DNA from: Sphingobacterium sp. JB170
GTDB taxonomy: Bacteria > Bacteroidota > Bacteroidia > Sphingobacteriales > Sphingobacteriaceae
Assembly (NCBI RefSeq): GCF_900163865.1
Contig: NZ_FUKU01000040.1
Location: forward strand, 1-51,243
Direction: 5' to 3'
DNA: 51,243 nucleotides
The position numbers and the translations under genes were made by a program. Below the pieces are notes generated by a model, which searched no databases, had not been told where the DNA came from, and saw nothing but the letters and a program-made list of their open reading frames with translations. This document shows, in pieces, positions 1 through 8,697 of this stretch. The first letter of the stretch is position 1, and the number at the start of each line of letters is the position of its first letter.

Positions 1-28
1 TGCAATTTGCAAAATTGAATAATCTACG

Positions 29-745
29 TCAAGATGCACCGTAATGAGGGCTTACGTTGTTTTCGGTAACTGTAAAATCCATCGTGGTTTTGGCTCGGGT
101 GATAAAGTACGCCCCGCAAGCGTTAATATCTTGCAATGCGGCAAAGTCGATATAGGCCTTATCCATGATATAGATCGAATCAGGTGTGGCTATTAGGCTA
201 TCTAAGACGTTACTGTCGTGATATTTGCCGTCGGTGATCATAATAAATGCCGGGATACTCCCCCTGAGATCTAATAAGGTATGCACTTTAACTGCTCCGC
301 GTGAGTATTTACCAGGCGCCCAATTGAACAATTTGAGGCTGAGTGATATCGTTGTAGAATCCAGTGCGAACACTTCGTTCGTGATATCCACTCCCGCAAT
401 ACGCTCTTTATTATACAGGGGCCTGACTTTACCGATCAGATAATTCCCGAAATCGGAGAAAATTCGATGGTCACGGCCTTCATTCGCTCTAGAGAGCGTG
501 GACTGATTCACATACTTTCGTATTCCAAGGTGATACAGCTTGTTCTGGTGCGCTTTCAGGCATACGCAGATATCTCGGAGCGAATTACGTGAGGTCAACT
601 GACCGAAAAACAGTTGAATAAACTGATTCCAGCAATTGAATTCCCTCGTCCTGAAATCACCGTTGTATTTTGCTACACATTTATCGAACTCGTAACGGTC
701 AATAAACTGAAGGATTTGAGCAAAAACATACTTTCCTGAATTCAT
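29..745 (-). pseudogene. IS4-type transposase (DUF4372 N-terminus), broken at its 3' end
   Basis: Transposase of the Bacteroidota IS4-like group. The N-terminus carries the KYVFAQ and VAKYNGD motifs of the DUF4372-type head, followed by a DDE core with the first Asp in FALDSTT and the second in DGKYHDSN. The frame ends at a stop at 29-31 after about 238 residues, whereas such transposases are usually about 370-400 residues and place the catalytic Glu further on. The third catalytic residue is therefore missing and the copy is probably dead, unless a frameshift lies at the window edge. The start is taken at the ATG at 745 (MNSGKYVF) by analogy with the copy at 51048; an upstream GTG at 751 is also open. 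Confidence 0.85.
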
Positions 746-1408
746 AGCCACATTTTTAGGGTGGCAAAGCTACAGATTAATTCTAATCAAAAAATCAAAG
801 AACAAATGTAATGTTTTAATAAACAGCTACTTGTGTTGGTTTTAAAAAACTTAACGCATCACTAGTAATTCTGATATGTTAATCGTAGGGTTGACGTAAC
901 CGAAAGGATACATATACTTCGATATGAGAGAACACTAGATCAATCACTTATTGGTCCTGCGTGCAGTGGCTCCTTCTTTCCAAACTATTATACGGGCATA
1001 AACGGCCGGCCAATTTTGGTGTAGTATTCTAAAGCTATTATCGCAACGTCAGGTCTTGCGTTTTCACGTAAAAGCAAACTGTTTAAACAGTTAGATAAGG
1101 TGTTACCCAAACCGCTAAAGGAGATTGGCAGAAACGAAGAAGACGAAGTCGTTTTGCAAAATGATAATTTCAGACCACACCACGTGATATTGGGCATGCG
1201 TAAAACAAACTATGTGCTTGGAAAAAAAAGGTGTGTATATGATTAAGAATTGGATTTTTAGATCATGCTTTCATAGTACTTATGAAACCACAGATTCAAT
1301 ATTTATTTTTTTCTTGATTTGCGTACGACCTTGAGATTATTTTACTTTTTCTTGTAGTTTTATTATGGCATTTATTTTGTTTATTTATTTTAAATTAAAA
1401 ATGTTGTT
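746..1408. other. Intergenic stretch with IS end and a decayed reading frame
   Basis: The stretch holds the non-coding upstream part of the IS4-type element; its terminal repeat could not be fixed by eye. It also contains a plus-strand open stretch (entered separately at 978-1246). Nothing else recognisable was seen. Confidence 0.5.
978..1246 (+). pseudogene. Possible decayed coding remnant
   Basis: A plus-strand frame is open here except for one in-frame TAG at about 1019. It has no usable ATG near its start. The translation contains protein-like segments such as INGRPILV before the stop and FKQLDKVLPKPLKEI after it, and ends at a TAA. It lies next to a broken transposase. The LDKVLPKPLKEI part faintly recalls the end of a LytTR DNA-binding domain, but I cannot assign a family. 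The 69-codon minus-strand frame over the same bases looks less protein-like. Confidence 0.25.
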
Positions 1409-2179
1409 ATGGAAAGAAATCTACAAATCGGAATTTTGGCAGTAGCATTAACCCTCGCAAGTTGTAGTACTAAGGATAATGGTACACCCCAAGGGACAAC
1501 ACCTGTCACATTGAAAATGACAGATGCCCCAGCTTATTATGATGCAATTGTTCTGAATATCGATGAAATTGAAATTCTTACGACGAACGGACGCGAAACA
1601 ATTGACGTTGACGAGCATCCGTTTGATATTTTGGCGTATAGAAATGGAAGAGATACAGTTATTGCAGAACATGATGTTCCTTCTGGAATGATTCAAGAAA
1701 TTCGATTAAAACTTCACGATCAGGGCAATACTATTACAATTGATGGAGTGACTTCACCACTAACAACGCCTAGTGGACAATCTTCCGGCGTGAAATTAAA
1801 AATGCAAGATGAACTTATTCCTGATATTGGTTATACATTACTTCTCGATTTTGATGCATCAAAATCAATTCATCAAACAGGAAATGGAAAGTATATGCTT
1901 AAGCCAGTGATCCGTGCAATACCTGTTGAAGTGACTGGTGCCATCAAAGGTATGGTCGGCCCCGCTGAGGCATTACCACATATATATGCGATAAATGGGA
2001 CAGACACGCTAGGAACGCTAACTGATGAAACAGGAGCTTTTTATTTTCCGGGAGTGTTACAGGGTGAATACAAAGTGATTATAGAACCAACGTCCTTGGA
2101 TTTTCAAACAGAGACTTTATATGATGTTAATGTTTCAAATGAAGTGGTTAGCGATATAGGTACGATTGTACTCAAATAG
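1409..2179 (+). CDS. DUF4382 domain lipoprotein
   Basis: Predicted lipoprotein of 256 residues. A short signal peptide ends in a lipobox LASC with the lipidated Cys at residue 19. Residues about 32-175 match the DUF4382 pattern (VTLKMTDAPAYYDAIVLNI followed by repeated beta-strands and a YTLLLDFDASKSI segment). Residues about 177-256 form a carboxypeptidase-regulatory-like beta-sandwich (GAIKGMVGP, TDETGAFYFPGVLQGEYKV). Such proteins are surface or periplasmic lipoproteins of unknown function in Bacteroidota. The gene is monocistronic and followed by a perfect hairpin terminator. Family assignment is firm; the role is unknown. Confidence 0.88.
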   Translation: MERNLQIGILAVALTLASCSTKDNGTPQGTTPVTLKMTDAPAYYDAIVLNIDEIEILTTNGRETIDVDEHPFDILAYRNGRDTVIAEHDVPSGMIQEIRLKLHDQGNTITIDGVTSPLTTPSGQSSGVKLKMQDELIPDIGYTLLLDFDASKSIHQTGNGKYMLKPVIRAIPVEVTGAIKGMVGPAEALPHIYAINGTDTLGTLTDETGAFYFPGVLQGEYKVIIEPTSLDFQTETLYDVNVSNEVVSDIGTIVLK

Positions 2180-2203
2180 CCTTAACAGTTCGTCAATTCG
2201 TTC

Positions 2204-2240
2204 AAAAGTCCATTCATAAATCATATATGAATGGACTTTT
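2204..2240 (+). terminator. Intrinsic terminator after the DUF4382 gene
   Basis: A perfect 15-bp inverted repeat (arms 2204-2218 and 2226-2240) with a 7-nt loop. The distal arm ends in TTTT. It lies 24 bases after the stop codon at 2179. Confidence 0.85.
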
Positions 2241-2492
2241 GCTTATTATAAATAACCGCGACTTCATCAACCATTGCATTTTTTTCGGTCATTTCACTCT
2301 TCTGAATTTTGGTAAGTCCTGTAGTTTGACCAGGTTTGCTCTTGTGAAAGATGATTGTAGCATCAATATCATTGGTATAAAACTAATGCTCGCCGAAGGG
2401 GATGAGTATTTTTGATCATTTCCGAGACGCACAAACAATTTTAAATACCATAGTGGGTTCGAAAAGGTACTTGCCAGTGTAGGTCTCCAGTA
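2241..2492. other. Intergenic, nothing recognised
   Basis: This is the rest of a 313-base gap between the DUF4382 stop and the DUF2798 stop. A 62-codon plus-strand frame crosses it but begins inside the terminator hairpin and looks spurious. No structure beyond the terminator was seen. Confidence 0.5.
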
Positions 2493-2723
2493 TTAATCTA
2501 GAATTTTACTTGTTATTTTATTTGCAAGTGGCAATAGGAGTAATACGCATGCGTATACGATCGGCAAGGAGGTAAGCCAGGATTTCGAAAGTTCGCCAAT
2601 CCAATTCTCAGATGAAACCTCGCCTGTACAACTTGATAACACTGACATGACAAAAGTTGTCGGTAGAACCACAAAAAAGGTGCTGATTGTCCGGTAGCGT
2701 CTATCTTTCTTAGAATTTGCCAT
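2493..2723 (-). CDS. DUF2798 family small membrane protein
   Basis: A 76-residue protein with two hydrophobic helices (about 14-35 and 52-70), a basic N-terminus (KKDRRYR) and the LSKSWLTSLPIVYACVLLLLP segment typical of DUF2798 two-helix membrane proteins. The start is the ATG at 2723, which lies inside the upstream NTF2-like gene and overlaps its last 14 bases. This suggests translational coupling. A longer in-frame extension to 2849 only shadows the upstream gene. Function is unknown; the context is a small HxlR-linked stress cluster. Confidence 0.75.
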   Translation of the reverse strand: MANSKKDRRYRTISTFFVVLPTTFVMSVLSSCTGEVSSENWIGELSKSWLTSLPIVYACVLLLLPLANKITSKILD

Positions 2724-3477
2724 TATTATTTTTTCGTTTTTCAGGAACTGGTATGGTTTCAACGACATCCCAATGTTCGATAATTTTATCGTCTTCAACT
2801 CTATATAAATCGTAGAATGCAACGTTGTCTCCTTTAAAAAAACCTTCACTTAATACGAGGACAAAATTTCCCTCACCAAGCACTTTATGGATTTTATTAT
2901 AAATTTGAGGTTCCCCGTCATTTTCCCATTGTTTTAGCGTATTTAAAAATTCTTGTAGCCCATCACTCATGTATGGATTATGTTGAATCAGTTCGTCTCC
3001 CCGGAAATAATTTGACGCCGAGTCGATTTGCCCATTAATAAGAACGTCTTGAACAAAGTTCCGAACCAGTACTTTATTAACCTCAGTTTTATGATGATCT
3101 TTTACCTTGGTCTTTCCATCAGTCATGGTTCGTCCACTTTTATTCCGTGTTTTTGGAGTTGTTTGGAGGTTGTCCCAATGTTCAACGCTTACGCCGTTCT
3201 CAAACCGATGTATGTCAAATGCGACCGTAGGTTCAAAAAGAAAATAATCGACGTGGACAAATCCAAAATCACCATCTTGAAATTTTCGAACCACATTGGT
3301 GTATACTTTCTCCATAGGCATTTGATCATGTAGATCCAAAATTGCTTGTAATCCTGTTGCTACATGTGGATTGTGTTGTTTATAAGAAGTAGGATTGATC
3401 AATCCTATTTCTGCTAATGTTTCAGTTTCGATGCTATTTTGGATAGCTTCAGCTTTGTCTCTATTAAATAAATCCAT
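2710..3477 (-). CDS. Tandem NTF2/SnoaL-like fold protein
   Basis: A 255-residue protein made of two SnoaL-like (NTF2-fold) halves. The halves repeat the same landmarks: QHNPHVATGLQAIL with EHWDNLQTTP in the first, and QHNPYMSDGLQEFL with EHWDVVETIP in the second. Single-domain homologues (about 125 residues) are predicted small-molecule isomerase or aldol-type enzymes, so this looks like an internal duplication or fusion. The ATG at 3477 is chosen because an open extension to 3510 begins with TTG inside the promoter -7 box. The gene overlaps the DUF2798 gene downstream and is divergent from hxlR, its likely regulator. Confidence 0.8.
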   Translation of the reverse strand: MDLFNRDKAEAIQNSIETETLAEIGLINPTSYKQHNPHVATGLQAILDLHDQMPMEKVYTNVVRKFQDGDFGFVHVDYFLFEPTVAFDIHRFENGVSVEHWDNLQTTPKTRNKSGRTMTDGKTKVKDHHKTEVNKVLVRNFVQDVLINGQIDSASNYFRGDELIQHNPYMSDGLQEFLNTLKQWENDGEPQIYNKIHKVLGEGNFVLVLSEGFFKGDNVAFYDLYRVEDDKIIEHWDVVETIPVPEKRKNNNGKF

Positions 3478-3507
3478 TTTGTAATTTTTTTTATTATTTA
3501 TTATTGA

Positions 3508-3515
3508 CAAATGTA
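3508..3515 (-). promoter_or_regulatory. Candidate -7 box for the NTF2-like/DUF2798 pair
   Basis: Minus-strand TACATTTG fits the Bacteroidota -7 consensus TAnnTTTG and lies 30 bases before the chosen ATG at 3477. No clear -33 TTTG was seen. The 120-bp divergent region to hxlR would hold the operator. Confidence 0.4.
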
Positions 3516-3631
3516 CCGCCCTTTTACATCTGAAAAAATATAGGTAAAAATATTGCTATAGGGATAATTTTATCCCTATAAGTTGTTGAAAACGAAATAT
3601 GTCGTAAATTAGTTCCTTAAATTGACAAGCT

Positions 3632-4009
3632 ATGTACGAGAAAAAAATACCGAAAGATTTTAGTTGTGGCATCAGTATTACTTTTGAGATTATTGGAGGT
3701 AAATGGAAGCCCTGCTTAATTGATTCGATCAATCAAGGAATCCGAAGACCAAGTGAACTCGCAAAGAAACATCCGCTTGCGAGCAAACGAGTTTTAACCT
3801 TACAATTGAAAGAGTTGGAGGCGTATGGTGTTGTAAGAAAAGTAATTTATCCAGTACTCCCCCCTAAGGTCGAATATTTTTTAACTGAAATAGGCGAATC
3901 TCTTTTACCACTTGTGGATATGATGGAAAATTGGGGAAGCCATTTTATGAGTGATTTTTATAAGAAACAAGAAAATATACACTCCGAAACGATTCTAAGT
4001 GAAACATAA
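3632..4009 (+). CDS. HxlR family transcriptional regulator
   Basis: A 125-residue MarR/HxlR-type winged-helix regulator. It shows the family signature: a Cys near the N-terminus (FSCGISITFEIIGGKWKP), the recognition region RPSELAKKHPLASKRVLTLQLKELE, and the wing with YPVLPPKVEYFLTEIG. HxlR proteins commonly sense electrophiles, quinones or disulfide stress through the N-terminal Cys (residue 12 here). It is divergent from the NTF2-like/DUF2798 operon, which it probably represses, and may autoregulate. Confidence 0.9.
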   Translation: MYEKKIPKDFSCGISITFEIIGGKWKPCLIDSINQGIRRPSELAKKHPLASKRVLTLQLKELEAYGVVRKVIYPVLPPKVEYFLTEIGESLLPLVDMMENWGSHFMSDFYKKQENIHSETILSET

Positions 4010-4066
4010 TTATATAGTACAACCGTATCGACAAATTAATAGCAAACAAAAAATCGACCATAAGCA

Positions 4067-4588
4067 ATGATAGGGGATGGGGACAAATTCAAACATGTTT
4101 TTAAGCGAATAGAAGTTCCTGCCAAAACCATCTTATTGCAGGAGGGAGAAATTTCAAGAACAATGTTCTTTATTGAAAAAGGGTGTTTGAGGACATGGCT
4201 TAATAATGACGGTATAGATATCACTACTCAATTTTTTTTTGAAGGTGATAAAGTATCGTCTATTGAAAGCTTCATAACAAATCAACCGAGTTTATATGGG
4301 ATCGAAAGTTTAGAATCTTGTATATTACAAACTATTTCTCAAAAGGATTTCCAAAATGATTTAGCACATTTACCTGAAATCAAAGAAGAAATGCAGAAAC
4401 ATTTGTTCAGCAGATTTTTAAGTTCTCAAAAAACATTTTATTCCTATCTTAAAAATAATCCTCAAAAACGCTACGAGGAGCTTCTTAGGGAGCATCCACA
4501 TATTATCCAACGCATTCCACAACATTATATAGCATCCTATTTAGGGATTACTGCTGTTTCGTTAAGTAGAATACGAAACAGACGATAA
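4067..4588 (+). CDS. Crp/Fnr family transcriptional regulator, short N-terminus
   Basis: A 173-residue regulator. Residues about 8-95 form a cyclic-nucleotide-binding-like beta-barrel (VPAKTILLQEGEIS, FFIEKGCLRTW). Residues about 100-173 form the dimer helix and a compact HTH (HYIASYLGITAVSLSRIR). Bacteroidota relatives are usually about 190 residues; this one lacks roughly 15 residues at the N-terminus. A stop (4061-4063) just upstream excludes a longer frame. The ligand is unlikely to be cAMP in this group. It lies 85 bases before the oxidoreductase gene on the same strand and may regulate it. Confidence 0.85.
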   Translation: MIGDGDKFKHVFKRIEVPAKTILLQEGEISRTMFFIEKGCLRTWLNNDGIDITTQFFFEGDKVSSIESFITNQPSLYGIESLESCILQTISQKDFQNDLAHLPEIKEEMQKHLFSRFLSSQKTFYSYLKNNPQKRYEELLREHPHIIQRIPQHYIASYLGITAVSLSRIRNRR

Positions 4589-4673
4589 ACTCACTTTTCG
4601 ATTTTTTAACAATTGTTATCGTCCGATCATGTATTGATTTCTCAATTTTGTCCTGTATTTAAACAGTGAAAAG

Positions 4674-5264
4674 ATGAGAATAGTAATCGTGTTCAATCAC
4701 CCCAATGAAGGGAGTTTTGGCAATGCAATTTTAAATGCCGTAATAAATGGGCTTAAAAGTGCAAATCACGAGGTTGATTTGATGCACCTTGACAATGATG
4801 GATTTAATCCTGTAATGTCAAAGGCAGATTTGAAAGGATTTGTGGAACACAAACCGATTGACCCACAGGTTATAGACTATAATGAGCGTTTAGAAAAGGC
4901 AAACCACCTGATTTTTATTTTTCCTATTTGGTGGGATCTGATGCCCGCAATGACGAAAGGGTTTATAGATAGGGTTCTTTTTCCCGGAGTTGCATATGAC
5001 CACCATCCGCGTGGTTTTGGGTTAGTGCCGCTTTTAAAAGGCCTTAAGGGTGTTACTGTAATCACTACCATGAATAAGCCCAAAATAATGTACTCCTTGC
5101 TCATTGGCAACTTAATCAAAAAAGCCATGATAAAAAGTGTTTTCAAGACAATGGGCTACAAAAATCTTAAATGGATTAGCTACAACTTGGTAAAATCAGT
5201 CAGTCAGGAAAAGAGGGTAAAATGGCTAATGGGTGTTGAAATCAAATTTTCAAAAATTAATTAA
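4674..5264 (+). CDS. NAD(P)H oxidoreductase, flavodoxin-2 fold
   Basis: A 196-residue flavoprotein of the KefF/MdaB/NQO-like family. The N-terminal IVIVFNHPNEGSF is the FMN phosphate-binding start of the fold. The central HLIFIFPIWWDLMPAMTKGFIDRV is the family hallmark for the quinone/FMN site. Members do two-electron reduction of quinones or electrophiles in the cytoplasm. The gene sits between the Crp/Fnr gene and the DUF4405 gene (14-base gap), suggesting a redox-detoxification operon. Family is firm; substrate is unknown. Confidence 0.85.
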   Translation: MRIVIVFNHPNEGSFGNAILNAVINGLKSANHEVDLMHLDNDGFNPVMSKADLKGFVEHKPIDPQVIDYNERLEKANHLIFIFPIWWDLMPAMTKGFIDRVLFPGVAYDHHPRGFGLVPLLKGLKGVTVITTMNKPKIMYSLLIGNLIKKAMIKSVFKTMGYKNLKWISYNLVKSVSQEKRVKWLMGVEIKFSKIN

Positions 5265-5278
5265 GCAATCGGGATATT

Positions 5279-5758
5279 ATGAAACTGAACCGAAATTATA
5301 TCACTCCTTTTATTTCCTTGGTTTTCCTCGTGGTGGGAATGTCGGGCATATTTATGTTTTTCCATTTATTTGATGGCTATACGGAAGTTGTACATGAGTT
5401 GTTAGGCGTGTTTTTTATTATATGTGCCATTTTTCATATCGTACTCAATTGGAGAGCATTAAGAATACATTTTAAAAAAGGCGTCTTTATTCCCACTTTA
5501 TTGGGGGTGTTAACCATATCGATTGTACTAATTATTTCAGAAAGAATATATCCACCGGTGGACTTAATGATTTTTAATAAAACGGTAAAAGCGCCTATTA
5601 ACGTTGCGTTTAAGACCTTAGGTGTAAATTATGAAAGAGTAGCTGAAAAACTAAAAAATAATGGAATATCGATTCAAGAAGCAGTTACTATAGAAGACAT
5701 TTGGATTAACAATCATACTAGCCCCGAGAAAGTAATTGATTTGATCATGGAGGATTGA
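5279..5758 (+). CDS. DUF4405 membrane protein
   Basis: A 159-residue protein with three hydrophobic helices (about 10-28, 38-57 and 70-88). His residues in helices 1-2 (FFHLF, HELLGVFFIICAIFHIVLNW) resemble haem-ligating His pairs of cytochrome-b-type bundles, a feature of DUF4405. A soluble C-terminal part (about 100-159) contains LGVNYERVAEKL and TIEDIWIN. The short spacing to the oxidoreductase gene suggests it is an electron-transfer or membrane partner in the same operon; haem binding is inferred. Confidence 0.8.
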   Translation: MKLNRNYITPFISLVFLVVGMSGIFMFFHLFDGYTEVVHELLGVFFIICAIFHIVLNWRALRIHFKKGVFIPTLLGVLTISIVLIISERIYPPVDLMIFNKTVKAPINVAFKTLGVNYERVAEKLKNNGISIQEAVTIEDIWINNHTSPEKVIDLIMED

Positions 5759-6151
5759 GCTTGGTTTCTAGTTGTAACATTTCGTCCCTTCGTGATATTT
5801 TTTGTCGGATAAGTTAAATCGGCATGATTATAATATTTTTAATTGGTGTGAGAAATGAAAATGAATTTGTTAAATCAAGCTACGGCAATCCTATTTTTCC
5901 TGCAAGAAAAAGTGGAATGGAATTGTCAAGTCATATCTTTGCCTATTTCGAGATTGTAAATTAAATTCTGTTATTTGATGCCAAGGAAAATATTTGCAGT
6001 GCCAAAAAGCAATTCGCTCTAACGAATAATTTTTACGAGAAGTGAGCCGGACAATAGCACAAAAGTTAAATTCATCTCCCAAATAATGAAGTTCATCAGA
6101 AATGTTATTGATTTATCATAAACCTCAAATGAAAAATTTTATTTTTGATAA
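5759..6151. other. Intergenic, no gene recognised
   Basis: AT-rich 393-base gap between the DUF4405 and histidine kinase genes. A minus-strand 63-codon frame (5891-6082) looks like chance. A TAnnTTTG box lies at 6140-6147, immediately before the kinase ATG. Confidence 0.5.
6140..6147 (+). promoter_or_regulatory. TAnnTTTG box abutting the histidine kinase start
   Basis: TATTTTTG matches the Bacteroidota -7 consensus but ends only four bases before the ATG at 6152. If used, the mRNA would be leaderless or the true start would lie downstream. No -33 box at the expected spacing was seen. Confidence 0.25.
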
Positions 6152-7177
6152 ATGGTTCAAATTAGGAAAATAGGCGCCAAAAAATTGCTCATTTTTTTCT
6201 TCTCTACGTTGATTTACGCTTTGTGTCAAATGCTGTTTAGCATTGTTTTGATGAAGGAAGATTTATGGAGCAATTTTCATATTCAACTGTTGTCGCATTA
6301 TATGGTAATCGTTATTATGTGTATAGCTGATTACCTTTTATTAAGGTTTCTCAATTCGTATTTACCCTATTCCAAGAATATATTATATCGCATCATGGCG
6401 GATATTACCGGTCTGATCGTAATATGCTTGATTATATTATGGATTTTCAATTACTTGATTTATGATGTCTTGTTAATTTCAGAGGATGGGTTGCCCTCTT
6501 TTGTTGTCAAATTTGCATTTGCAATGACAAATAACATTCCTATTCTACTCGCGTTTGAACTGATTTATTATTTTCAGTCCGAACAAAAAGCCATCGCTGA
6601 TTCTGAAATAGCGAAACGTCAAGTGTTGCTATTTCAGCACGAGACGCTACGCGCACAGATAAACCCACATTTCTTGTTCAATTCGCTAAATGTGCTTTCT
6701 TCATTAATATATCTGAATCCGGAAAACGCCAACAAATTCACAAAAGCTCTTTCAAAAACATACCGATATGTACTTTCACTCACCCGGCAACCAGTGGTTT
6801 CTGTTATCGAAGAATTGGATGCATTGCAATCTTATATCTTTTTGATGCGGATGCGGTTTGAAAACTCTTTTACTTTTACTGTAAATAAAACATGCGATTG
6901 TGAACAGAATGTGATTATTCCTCTTACGTTGCAATTATTGATTGAAAATGCATTTAAGCATAATATCGCAACAGAAGATTCGCTGTTAGAAATTAAAATT
7001 ACTATTGGCAGCAAATATATTACGGTCGAAAACAATATCCAACCCTCGATTGATATCGGTAACGGTGGAATTGGACTAAAATACATCACCAAGCAATATC
7101 AATTATACGACAAAGAGGTTATAGTTGAACATACTGAGCGCTTATTTGTTGTTAGAATTCCATACATACAGCCATGA
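6152..7177 (+). CDS. LytS/YehU-type sensor histidine kinase
   Basis: A 341-residue membrane kinase. Four hydrophobic helices (about 11-33, 48-69, 83-107, 118-142) form the sensor part without a large periplasmic loop. The His_kinase domain (PF06580 type) follows, with the phosphoacceptor His at about residue 173 in RAQINPHFLFNSLN. The ATP-binding part carries the N-box (LLIENAFKHN) and a glycine motif (NGGIGLKYI). The stop overlaps the response-regulator start by four bases, so the two genes are co-translated. The signal is unknown; family and pairing are certain. Confidence 0.95.
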   Translation: MVQIRKIGAKKLLIFFFSTLIYALCQMLFSIVLMKEDLWSNFHIQLLSHYMVIVIMCIADYLLLRFLNSYLPYSKNILYRIMADITGLIVICLIILWIFNYLIYDVLLISEDGLPSFVVKFAFAMTNNIPILLAFELIYYFQSEQKAIADSEIAKRQVLLFQHETLRAQINPHFLFNSLNVLSSLIYLNPENANKFTKALSKTYRYVLSLTRQPVVSVIEELDALQSYIFLMRMRFENSFTFTVNKTCDCEQNVIIPLTLQLLIENAFKHNIATEDSLLEIKITIGSKYITVENNIQPSIDIGNGGIGLKYITKQYQLYDKEVIVEHTERLFVVRIPYIQP

Positions 7178-7929
7178 AGTACTTGATTGTAGAAGATGAA
7201 CGTTTCGCATACGAAGAAGCGAAACGTATGATAACGAAATTACGTCCCGACTATTTATTGGAGAAACAAACTAAAACAGTTATAGATACGATAGAATTTT
7301 TGAAATTGTCGACTGTAGATTTAATTCTTATGGACATCCGACTAGCGGACGGTAACTGCTTTGAGATATTCAATCATATAGAAGTATCCACTCCGGTAAT
7401 CTTTACAACTGCGTATGATGAGCATGCGATTAGAGCTTTTAAATTAAATAGTGTTGATTATTTGCTCAAACCGTTTGAGGAGAATGAGTTAGAATTGGCA
7501 TTAACTAAATTTGAAAATATCTTCCATAATGTATCATATGCCACTATCCCTAAGAACTTTGAACAGCTGTTGTCGGTCAAAACTAAAAACCGCTTTTTAA
7601 TATCAAAAGGGGAAAACTATCATTATATCGAGACAATCGATATTGCCCATTTTTATAGTGAAGATGGTGTCGTCTTTCTCCATACATTTAAGGACTACAG
7701 GTACATTATTAATTACACGTTAGATCAATTAGAACAGCAGCTTGATGGCCGTTTGTTTTTTCGTGTGTCCCGTAATTGCATAGGGAATGTTAAAGCTATT
7801 GAAAATGTTGCAAAATACTTCAATAGCCGTCTTAAACTTTCCTTTCTGCCAGAATGTCCTCATGAGGTTTTGGTAAGCCGTGTACGTGTACCGGACTTCT
7901 TAAAATGGATGGATGGAATTGTGGAATAA
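7174..7929 (+). CDS. LytTR family response regulator
   Basis: A 251-residue LytR/AlgR-type regulator. The receiver domain (about 1-120) has acidic residues E7 and D8, the phosphoacceptor Asp at residue 54 (LILMDIRL) and the K in YLLKPF. The C-terminal LytTR DNA-binding domain (about 140-250) includes HYIETIDIAHFYSEDGV and RLFFRVSRNCIGN. It is the partner of the upstream kinase (ATGA overlap). The outer-membrane protein gene at 8080 is the nearest possible target. Confidence 0.95.
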   Translation: MKYLIVEDERFAYEEAKRMITKLRPDYLLEKQTKTVIDTIEFLKLSTVDLILMDIRLADGNCFEIFNHIEVSTPVIFTTAYDEHAIRAFKLNSVDYLLKPFEENELELALTKFENIFHNVSYATIPKNFEQLLSVKTKNRFLISKGENYHYIETIDIAHFYSEDGVVFLHTFKDYRYIINYTLDQLEQQLDGRLFFRVSRNCIGNVKAIENVAKYFNSRLKLSFLPECPHEVLVSRVRVPDFLKWMDGIVE

Positions 7930-8079
7930 CTATGGATTTCGAAAAACCCATCCCCTAAATAGTACATTTAAAGTGTTAGATTCTTAAGTCTATCTTTTAT
8001 CCTTTTCATAATGGAATAGATCGTTGTTCTTTTGTTCACAATAAAAAAATAAATATCAAAATTTTAGAACTAAAGAAGA

Positions 8080-8697
8080 ATGAAAAAGAACATGTTAACA
8101 TTTGTTGTCGCAGTAGGTACTCTAGTTTTCTCTACTCAATTATCCGCTCAGGATAAACCCCTGACCGTTGGTGTTAAAATCGGTGCCAGTTTATCAAATT
8201 ATCGCTTGAGTGGTCATATGAAAAGCTTTAATAGTAAAATGAACATAGGTGGTTCAGCCGGCCTTTTTGTGAAATATGACCTAAGTTCAAATTTTGCATT
8301 GCAAACCGGTATCGATGGATACTATAACACCACGACGCTGGAATCTAAGACGAATAGATCATCTGATAAACTCAAAACCTTCGGCGCTGAAATTCCTCTT
8401 TATGGAGTTATTCAGGGCAGGCTAGGAACCGGAAATGCGTTCGTAGGAGTAGGGCCTTACGTTGGCTATAATATCAGTGCAAAATTAGATGACGTGAACT
8501 TATTGAAAAAAAATAATGAAAAAGGAGTCGCAATGAACCATTTTGACTATGGTTTGGGAGGGATTATCGGGTACGACTTTGACAAAAGGTGGCAGATAAG
8601 TGCAAGTTATAAATTTGGTCTCGCTGATCTGCACAAAGGCGGAGGCGGTTCTATGAAAAGCAGCGGTGCATCCATCGGTATATCTTATAAATTTTAA
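8080..8697 (+). CDS. PorT-type outer-membrane beta-barrel protein
   Basis: A 205-residue protein with a signal peptide ending at LSAQ (cleavage near residue 24) and a series of amphipathic beta-strands. It starts with VGVKIGASLSNY and ends with the aromatic terminus SIGISYKF typical of outer-membrane barrels (OMP_b-brl_2 class). Glycine-rich turns (KGGGGSMKSSG) are present. Function is not assignable. It lies 150 bases after the two-component pair and may be under its control; that is inference. Confidence 0.85.
   Translation: MKKNMLTFVVAVGTLVFSTQLSAQDKPLTVGVKIGASLSNYRLSGHMKSFNSKMNIGGSAGLFVKYDLSSNFALQTGIDGYYNTTTLESKTNRSSDKLKTFGAEIPLYGVIQGRLGTGNAFVGVGPYVGYNISAKLDDVNLLKKNNEKGVAMNHFDYGLGGIIGYDFDKRWQISASYKFGLADLHKGGGGSMKSSGASIGISYKF

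Noticed and set aside
2227..2415. 62-codon plus-strand frame
   Set aside because: Begins inside a terminator hairpin and has no family features.
2724..2849. N-terminal extension of the DUF2798 frame
   Set aside because: Lies inside the NTF2-like gene and does not resemble DUF2798; the ATG at 2723 fits the family.
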